From contig JAVVPO010000082.1 of assembly GCA_036655715.1 (NCBI GenBank), positions 1 through 10,431 on the forward strand: a stretch of DNA of 10,431 nucleotides. Reading direction: 5' to 3'. A program made the translations under genes and the position numbers. The DNA is from JAVVPO01 sp036655715. Its GTDB lineage: Bacteria > Bacillota > Clostridia > Lachnospirales > Cellulosilyticaceae. Below, piece by piece: positions 6,606 to 10,431 of the stretch (its first letter is position 1; every line of letters starts with the position of its first letter). The notes beneath the pieces are model-generated. The model saw only the letters and a program-made list of their open reading frames with translations, ran no database searches and was not told where the DNA came from.

Positions 6606-7047
6606 TTTTCTCCTCCTTTGTATCCATCAGACCTTTAATTCCAACTGTAATAAGCTCGTCAATACGTGCTATTTGTTTGTCTAAATAAAGATATCCGATC
6701 AGTGCTTCAAGACCTGTTGCATGTCTATAATCTCTTATATCTGCATTTTTAGGACTAGAAATACTCTTGGCATTTCTGCCTCTTCTAAGCACTTCTTTTT
6801 CCTCTTCTGTGAGGATAGGTTCTATAATATGATAAATGCCTGCCTGAGCTTCTGCTCTTACCAAATCTCTAGATGCCTTGTGTAATTTGTTAACTGGTGC
6901 ATTTCCTTTGTTAATTACATAGGTACGCACAAAAATCTCGTAGACTCCATCACCTATATAGGCTAGAGCAAGTGGTGAATATTCTCTAGCGCTACGCTGA
7001 TTAGTTTCTGCCGTTTTCTCTATTAGCATACTTGCTTTTTGATCCAT
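6595..7047 (-). CDS. mrnC: Mini-ribonuclease 3 (Mini-III)
   Basis: This 150-residue protein consists of an RNase III catalytic domain without a double-stranded-RNA-binding domain, as expected of Mini-III. Visible motifs are LALAYIGDGVYEIFVR (residues 26-41, with catalytic D33 and E37), VLRRGRNAKS (86-95) and GLEALIGYLYL (112-122, with E114 as metal ligand). Mini-III matures 23S rRNA by cutting the double-stranded stalk formed by the 5' and 3' ends of the precursor. The first 20 residues are longer than in some relatives; AAGGAG six bases before this ATG supports the chosen start. It begins 15 bases after the cysS stop and overlaps the flippase gene, in the conserved cysS-mrnC arrangement. Confidence 0.93.
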   Translation of the reverse strand: MDQKASMLIEKTAETNQRSAREYSPLALAYIGDGVYEIFVRTYVINKGNAPVNKLHKASRDLVRAEAQAGIYHIIEPILTEEEKEVLRRGRNAKSISSPKNADIRDYRHATGLEALIGYLYLDKQIARIDELITVGIKGLMDTKEEKNVK

Positions 7048-7062
7048 AAATTTCTCCTTATA

Positions 7063-8475
7063 TTAGATACGTTTAAAACGTACACCTTCTCTTGTATCTT
7101 CTATAAGTACACCATTATCTTTTAAGAATTCACGTACTCTATCTGCCTCTGCAAAATTCTTTGCCTTCTTAGCCGCTGTTCTTTGATTAATATATTCCTC
7201 AATCTCTTCATCAGATAAATTATGTGTACCTTCATCTCCACTTTCGTAAATAAGACCTAATATATTAATAAGCTTTTGAAGTTCATTATAGACTTCTTGT
7301 GTAAAGATTTGAGATGCGCCTTCTTTAGCATAAGTATTTGCAAACTTAACAAGTTCAAAAATAAAGCTAATCGCATCTGCTGTATTAAAATCATCTTGCA
7401 TTGCTTCATGGAATTTCACTTCATATTTTGGAAGTTCTTTCAAAAGTTCTGCTTCACTTTCTGAGATTTCTACATCTGCCGCATTAGTTAAAGCATACTC
7501 TAAGTTACTCACACAGTTTTTAATACGCTCTAAACCATTTTTAGCTGCTTCCATTAAATCCCCACTAAAGTTAAGTGGACTTCTATAATGCGCACTAAGC
7601 ATGAAGAATCTCACTACATCATATCCAAAAGTATCTCCTACTTCACGTAAAGTCTTAAAGTTACCTAAGGACTTAGACATTTTTTTATTGTCTATATTGA
7701 GGAAACTATTATGCATCCAGTAATTACTAAAAGTCTTACCATTTGCCGCTTCACTTTGTGCTACTTCATTTTCATGATGTGGGAATACAAGGTCTTCGCC
7801 ACCTGCATGGATATCTATAGTCTCTCCAAGATATCGCTTTGCCATAGCAGAACATTCAATATGCCAACCTGGTCTACCATCACTCCATGGGCTAATCCAG
7901 AAAGGTTCCCCTTCTTTTTTAGGTTTCCAAAGTACAAAGTCCATCGGGTTTTTCTTCTCATTTGCCACTTGAATTCTAGCTCCAGCTTCAAGTTCATCTA
8001 GCACTTTCTTAGAAAGTTTCCCATATCCTTCAAAGGACTGGGTATCAAAGTATACCGTACCTTCTACTTCATAAGCAAAACCTTTTTCAATTAAAGTACT
8101 TATCATACACACAATAGATTCTATCTCTTCTGTTACTCTTGGATGATGAGTCGCTTTTTCTATATTAAGATTCTCTGCATCTTTAAGTGTTTCAGTAATA
8201 TAGTAGTCTACCAGTTCTGAAGTTTGTTTCTTTTCTTCATTTGCCTTATTGATAATTTTATCATCTACATCTGTAAAGTTCTGTACATAATTTACTTGAT
8301 ATCCTAATGTTTCAAAATATCTTCTTACTGTATCAAAAACAATATAAGGTCTTGCATTACCTATATGAATAAGATTATATACAGTTGGTCCGCATACATA
8401 CATTCTCACCTTATTTTCTTCGATAGGTTTAAATTCTTCTTTTTGCTTAGTTAGTGTATTATAAATTTTAATCAT
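7063..8475 (-). CDS. cysS: Cysteinyl-tRNA synthetase
   Basis: This 470-residue class I synthetase attaches cysteine to tRNA-Cys. It has the HIGH-type motif HIGN (residues 37-40) and KMSKS (265-269). The zinc-site residues that bind the cysteine thiol are present: C28 in YVCGPTVY, C208 in WHIECSAMA, H233 and E237 in FPHHENEVAQ. GGEDLVFPHHENE and FTDVDDKIINKA are also family blocks. The C-terminal DALR-type and anticodon-binding parts end at VRFKRI, normal length. The start overlaps the cysE 3' end by eight bases; a GGAAGGA site lies inside cysE about 12 bases upstream. Expression should follow the T-box upstream of cysE. Confidence 0.97.
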   Translation of the reverse strand: MIKIYNTLTKQKEEFKPIEENKVRMYVCGPTVYNLIHIGNARPYIVFDTVRRYFETLGYQVNYVQNFTDVDDKIINKANEEKKQTSELVDYYITETLKDAENLNIEKATHHPRVTEEIESIVCMISTLIEKGFAYEVEGTVYFDTQSFEGYGKLSKKVLDELEAGARIQVANEKKNPMDFVLWKPKKEGEPFWISPWSDGRPGWHIECSAMAKRYLGETIDIHAGGEDLVFPHHENEVAQSEAANGKTFSNYWMHNSFLNIDNKKMSKSLGNFKTLREVGDTFGYDVVRFFMLSAHYRSPLNFSGDLMEAAKNGLERIKNCVSNLEYALTNAADVEISESEAELLKELPKYEVKFHEAMQDDFNTADAISFIFELVKFANTYAKEGASQIFTQEVYNELQKLINILGLIYESGDEGTHNLSDEEIEEYINQRTAAKKAKNFAEADRVREFLKDNGVLIEDTREGVRFKRI

Positions 8476-9226
8476 TGTTTGTATTTCCTTCCTTTATTAT
8501 TACAGTTGATTTGTACTCTTCGCATACTTCTTTTCCTATACATTCAGGATTCATGCAGTGATGCGTATAAGTCGTTTCAACCTTTTTTGTAGCTTCTTCT
8601 ATGTTTTTTATCTTTTCTTGTAATGCCTCTACAGCATTACCCAATTTGCAAATTTCCATTTGTATAGGGTCTGGCATTCTTACTTGATCCAAAGTAGTAC
8701 ATGGATTAATTCTTTCTCCTTTTAGTCTCACAACCCTTCCAGGAATACCTACTACTGTAGAATCCTCAGGTACTTCTTGTAAAACTACAGCATTAGCTGC
8801 TATTCGGGAATTATCACCTACTTTGAAAGGACCTAATATCTTAGCACCCGTGCTAATCATCACATTATTTCCAATAGTTGGATGTCTCTTACCCTGATCT
8901 TTCCCTGTGCCGCCAAGCGTCACACCATGATAGATGGTTACATCATTACCTATCTCACAAGTTTCTCCAATGACCACACCCATTCCGTGATCAATAAATA
9001 ATCCTTTTCCAATTGTTGCTCCTGGATGGATTTCTATACCAGTACAGCCTCTAACTATTTGAGAAATAAGTCTAGCTGAAAAATAATGTTTCTTTTTGTA
9101 TAATTTATGTGAATACTTATGAAATAAAATAGCATAAAAACTTGGATATAAAAAAACTTCTGCCACGCTTTTAATTGCTGGATCCCTTAATTTAATAACA
9201 TCAATTTGCTCTTTAATATACTTCAT
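8468..9226 (-). CDS. cysE: Serine O-acetyltransferase with Cys/His-rich C-terminal tail
   Basis: This 252-residue enzyme makes O-acetylserine from serine and acetyl-CoA, the first committed step of cysteine synthesis. After a helical N-terminus (LRDPAIKSVAEVFLYPSFYA) come left-handed parallel beta-helix hexapeptide repeats. These carry the catalytic region FIDHGMGVVIGE, the active-site histidine in IYHGVTLGGTG and the GIPGRVVR block. The core ends near residue 175. It is followed by a linker, a short coiled-coil-like helix (ALQEKIKNIEEATKKVE) and an unusual tail with H222, H223, C224, C229 and C235. Start: the ATG follows a GGGGGG stretch seven bases upstream, directly after the T-box terminator. 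cysS overlaps its end, so the two are co-transcribed and probably translationally coupled. Confidence 0.95.
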   Translation of the reverse strand: MKYIKEQIDVIKLRDPAIKSVAEVFLYPSFYAILFHKYSHKLYKKKHYFSARLISQIVRGCTGIEIHPGATIGKGLFIDHGMGVVIGETCEIGNDVTIYHGVTLGGTGKDQGKRHPTIGNNVMISTGAKILGPFKVGDNSRIAANAVVLQEVPEDSTVVGIPGRVVRLKGERINPCTTLDQVRMPDPIQMEICKLGNAVEALQEKIKNIEEATKKVETTYTHHCMNPECIGKEVCEEYKSTVIIKEGNTNND

Positions 9227-9239
9227 CTATGATCCCCCC

Positions 9240-9281
9240 AAAAAAATAATAGCCCTGCCCTCTTTTCAGAGGCAAGACTAT
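9240..9281 (-). terminator. T-box regulatory terminator
   Basis: ATAGTCTTGCCTCT (9281-9268), loop GAAA, and AGAGGGCAGGGCTAT (9263-9249) pair with one bulge and G-U wobbles, followed by TATTTTTTT. It ends immediately before the cysE ribosome binding site. Its 5' arm contains the CTCTG segment used by the alternative antiterminator, as expected for transcriptional T-box control. Confidence 0.88.
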
Positions 9282-9552
9282 GCTCACGGTTCCACTCTGC
9301 TTAAAGCATGCTCTGATGCTTTATCTTATTAAACTTTAACGCAGTTCTACGGAATACACTACTTAATTTTCGTATATTCAGCTCCAGAATGCACTTCATA
9401 TCTCCACATTATAAAACTCTCTCAGCTTATGAGTTTCTCTCTGCAATAAGTTAAAGATATTACTCTTTCCTTCATAGCCTTTTATTATCTCTATTTAGTA
9501 TATTAAATTGTCATTCATCCGATGCATTGTCCACTTCATTATCTACAAAACT
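9240..9552 (-). promoter_or_regulatory. T-box riboswitch leader, tRNA-Cys specific, upstream of cysE
   Basis: On the minus strand the T-box sequence AGAGTGGAACCGTG (9298-9285) matches the consensus AGGGUGGNACCGCG. Its UGGA bulge (9294-9291) suits a tRNA ending UCCA, i.e. discriminator U73 as in tRNA-Cys. Stem I: GGCT (9479-9476) with AGCT (9383-9380), GGAA with TTCT, and ATATCT (9460-9455) with AGATAT (9403-9398). Between the last two lies the specifier loop, with AGTA (9464-9461) opposite GAAGTGCATT. The codon in the specifier position is TGC (9393-9391), cysteine. Stem III is AAAGCAT/ATGCTTT (9322-9303). CAGAG (9299-9295) can pair with CTCTG (9271-9267) as an antiterminator that excludes the terminator. 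About 70 bases precede stem I. Confidence 0.93.
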
Positions 9553-9558
9553 TACTTC

Positions 9559-9587
9559 ATTATAATATAACACTGCACTTGTTTCAA
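9559..9587 (-). promoter_or_regulatory. Strong sigma-A-type promoter of the cysE operon
   Basis: TTGAAA (9587-9582), a 17-base spacer and a perfect TATAAT (9564-9559) on the minus strand, beginning just nine bases beyond the ispF stop. Transcription should start near 9552, upstream of the T-box. Confidence 0.85.
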
Positions 9588-9595
9588 CTAATAGT

Positions 9596-10069
9596 TTATT
9601 TATCTAGTAAAACAATAGCCTGACTAGCTATTCCTTCTTCTTTTCCTGTAAATCCTAAGCCCTCTTCAGTAGTCGCTTTTACATTGACCTGATCTACTGT
9701 AATTTCTAAAGCACTTGCTATATTTTCTCTCATTTTCATAATATGAGGGGCCATTTTAGGCCTTTGAGCAATAATCGTAGAATCTATATTATTTATTTTT
9801 ATATGATTTGTTTTTAGTAACTGACCTACATATTCAAGTAATGTGATGCTAGAAATCCCCTTATACTGAGGATCTGTATCGGGAAAATGCTTTCCTATAT
9901 CGCCAAGCGTGGCTGCGCCTAGTAATGCATCCATTATAGCATGAATCAGCACATCTGCATCAGAATGTCCAAGTAGACCCAAATGATGTGGTATTTCTAC
10001 CCCACCCATTATTAATTTTCTTTCTTCTACCAACTTATGCACATCATAGCCCATTCCTATCCTAAGCAT
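9596..10069 (-). CDS. ispF: 2-C-methyl-D-erythritol 2,4-cyclodiphosphate synthase
   Basis: This enzyme of the MEP isoprenoid pathway cyclises CDP-methylerythritol 2-phosphate to the 2,4-cyclodiphosphate with release of CMP. With the ATG at 10069 it is 157 residues, the usual IspF length, and begins MLRIGMGYDVHKL. The metal ligands D9 and H11 (in YDVHKL) and H43 (in DVLIHAIMDALLGA) are present, as are GHSDADV, GDIGKHFPDTDPQYKG, the AQRPKMAPHI block and the C-terminal KATTEEGLGFTGKEEGIA signature. The residue before GYDVH is methionine where relatives mostly have histidine or phenylalanine. An in-frame ATG at 10117 is rejected as the start: AGGAG stands seven bases before 10069, and a promoter -10 (10101-10106) lies between the two. 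ispF near cysE recalls the Bacillus order ispD-ispF-gltX-cysE, but gltX is absent here. Confidence 0.95.
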   Translation of the reverse strand: MLRIGMGYDVHKLVEERKLIMGGVEIPHHLGLLGHSDADVLIHAIMDALLGAATLGDIGKHFPDTDPQYKGISSITLLEYVGQLLKTNHIKINNIDSTIIAQRPKMAPHIMKMRENIASALEITVDQVNVKATTEEGLGFTGKEEGIASQAIVLLDK

Positions 10070-10100
10070 TAGTTTTCTCCTCTCATTTTCTTTTATATTT

Positions 10101-10109
10101 ATTATAACA
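10101..10109 (-). promoter_or_regulatory. Extended -10 promoter of ispF
   Basis: TGTTATAAT on the minus strand (10109-10101) is a perfect TGn-TATAAT. The -35 position (about 10129-10124, TAAAAA) is weak, but an A8 tract lies there. The predicted start near 10095 leaves a leader of about 25 bases to the ATG at 10069. Confidence 0.6.
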
Positions 10110-10166
10110 TACTTCATGAATTTTTTTTAGGGGCTGTTGTCTTAACAATCCCTTCTTACTCTATAT

Positions 10167-10370
10167 TTAATGGGTGATTTTTTCTACTTCATCTGACAAA
10201 ATAACTACACGTCCTCTTTCCACTTCTAAAAAGCCTCCACACACTTTATATCTAAAGGTTCTTCCTTGGCTTACAATTTTGATAATACAAGGAGAACTGA
10301 CCGCAAGCAACGGTGCATGCCCTGCTAAAATAGTTATTGAACCATTCGTAAGCATAAAGAGGTTATACAC
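10167..10370 (-). CDS. atpC: F1 ATP synthase epsilon subunit, N-terminal beta-sandwich only, 5' end lost or displaced
   Basis: The block GSITILAGHAPLLAV followed by YKVCGGFLEVERGRVVILSD is the hallmark of the epsilon subunit beta-sandwich (relatives: G-x-L-G-I-L-P-G-H-A-P-L-L and V-x-G-G-F-x-E-V). Epsilon sits on the central stalk of F1 and links gamma to the c-ring. The frame is open from a GTG at 10370, directly preceded by an in-frame TAA (10371-10373). No ribosome binding site supports the GTG, and about 20 expected N-terminal residues (the E-I-x-T-P / FF-x-G region) are missing. The protein also ends right after the beta-sandwich (SDEVEKITH), without the C-terminal helical hairpin of 130-residue homologues; natural short forms exist in some bacteria. 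Being last in an atp operon just before ispF is plausible, but the 5' end is broken, rearranged or misassembled. Confidence 0.75.
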   Translation of the reverse strand: MYNLFMLTNGSITILAGHAPLLAVSSPCIIKIVSQGRTFRYKVCGGFLEVERGRVVILSDEVEKITH

Positions 10371-10431
10371 TTACAGAAATGTATAAAAACGGGCAACGGT
10401 TTGATCTCATCATATTAGACATGTGTATGGA
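10358..10431 (+). pseudogene. Fragment resembling a response-regulator receiver domain, cut by the window edge
   Basis: The plus-strand frame from 10358 reads GYTLTEMYKNG followed by QRFDLIILDMCM and then leaves the window. FDLIILDMxM is the beta-3 strand and phospho-acceptor aspartate segment of CheY-like receiver domains (usual form YDLIILDIxMPGMDG). The N-terminal half of the domain, including the acidic DD pocket, is absent: an in-frame TAA stands at 10355-10357 and the sequence to the left is the epsilon-subunit gene on the other strand. It is only 24 codons, so the assignment rests on one motif. Confidence 0.45.

Noticed and set aside
7711..8001. Plus-strand open frames within cysS and other long genes
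   Set aside because: They lie antisense to confidently identified genes and show no family motifs or ribosome binding sites.
9495..9539. Possible 14-codon leader peptide in the cysE leader (MKWTMHRMNDNLIY)
   Set aside because: No Shine-Dalgarno sequence, no run of cysteine codons, and the T-box already explains the control.
9512..9604. Open frame of about 30 codons between ispF and the T-box, ending NEVDNASDE
   Set aside because: No start codon with a ribosome binding site, and it overlaps the -35 and -10 elements of a strong promoter.
10070..10117. Upstream in-frame ATG that would give IspF 16 extra residues
   Set aside because: It has no ribosome binding site, the extra residues do not match IspF, and it overlaps and precedes the promoter -10 element. 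The ATG at 10069 has AGGAG at the right distance.
10130..10152. Hairpin-like GGGGCTGTTGT/ACAATCCC between the epsilon gene and ispF as a terminator
   Set aside because: Pairing is interrupted, and on the minus strand it is followed by an A run rather than a U run, so it does not look like an intrinsic terminator.

Overview
The window looks like a low-GC, spore-forming member of the Clostridia. It carries sigma-H, a SpoVB/MurJ-type flippase, A-rich Shine-Dalgarno sites of the AAGGAGG type and a T-box riboswitch, and its gene order recalls the Bacillus ispD-ispF-gltX-cysE-cysS-mrnC-rlmB-rae1-sigH region. A Lachnospirales-like host is my best guess, inferred from gene content only. It is draft assembly sequence: a run of exactly 100 N lies at 2148-2247.

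Layout. The left edge holds the 3' part of a plus-strand GalE-like epimerase/reductase that is much abridged relative to the family. It ends at a long hairpin. A plus-strand AEC-family permease with its own extended -10 promoter follows. It ends at a 65-nt two-tier hairpin, placed so that it could stop transcription from both sides, because every confident gene to the right is on the minus strand. Read in their own direction (right to left), the minus-strand genes are: a 5'-truncated F1 ATP synthase epsilon fragment; ispF with its own promoter; a strong sigma-A-like promoter feeding a cysteine-specific T-box leader; then cysE-cysS-mrnC-murJ/spoVB-like-rlmB, tightly packed and closed by an intrinsic terminator. 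After that comes sigH with its own promoter, and two Nudix hydrolase genes downstream on either side of the N gap.

Function. The T-box has a UGC specifier and a UGGA acceptor-binding bulge, which fits tRNA-Cys with discriminator U73. It should let uncharged tRNA-Cys turn on serine acetyltransferase and cysteinyl-tRNA synthetase together. No other terminator is evident until after rlmB, so 23S rRNA maturation (Mini-III), a lipid-linked precursor flippase and a 23S rRNA 2'-O-methyltransferase may share this cysteine-starvation control.

Most of the window is ordinary housekeeping sequence, and I do not see a new defence or mobile system. The points worth a second look are the abridged GalE-like protein, the nested NKPY-type repeats at the RlmB N-terminus, the Cys/His-rich CysE tail, the flippase placed inside the cys-rRNA operon, and the right edge. 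There a truncated epsilon gene meets, head to head, a fragment that reads as a response-regulator receiver domain, which may be a rearrangement or an assembly chimera.
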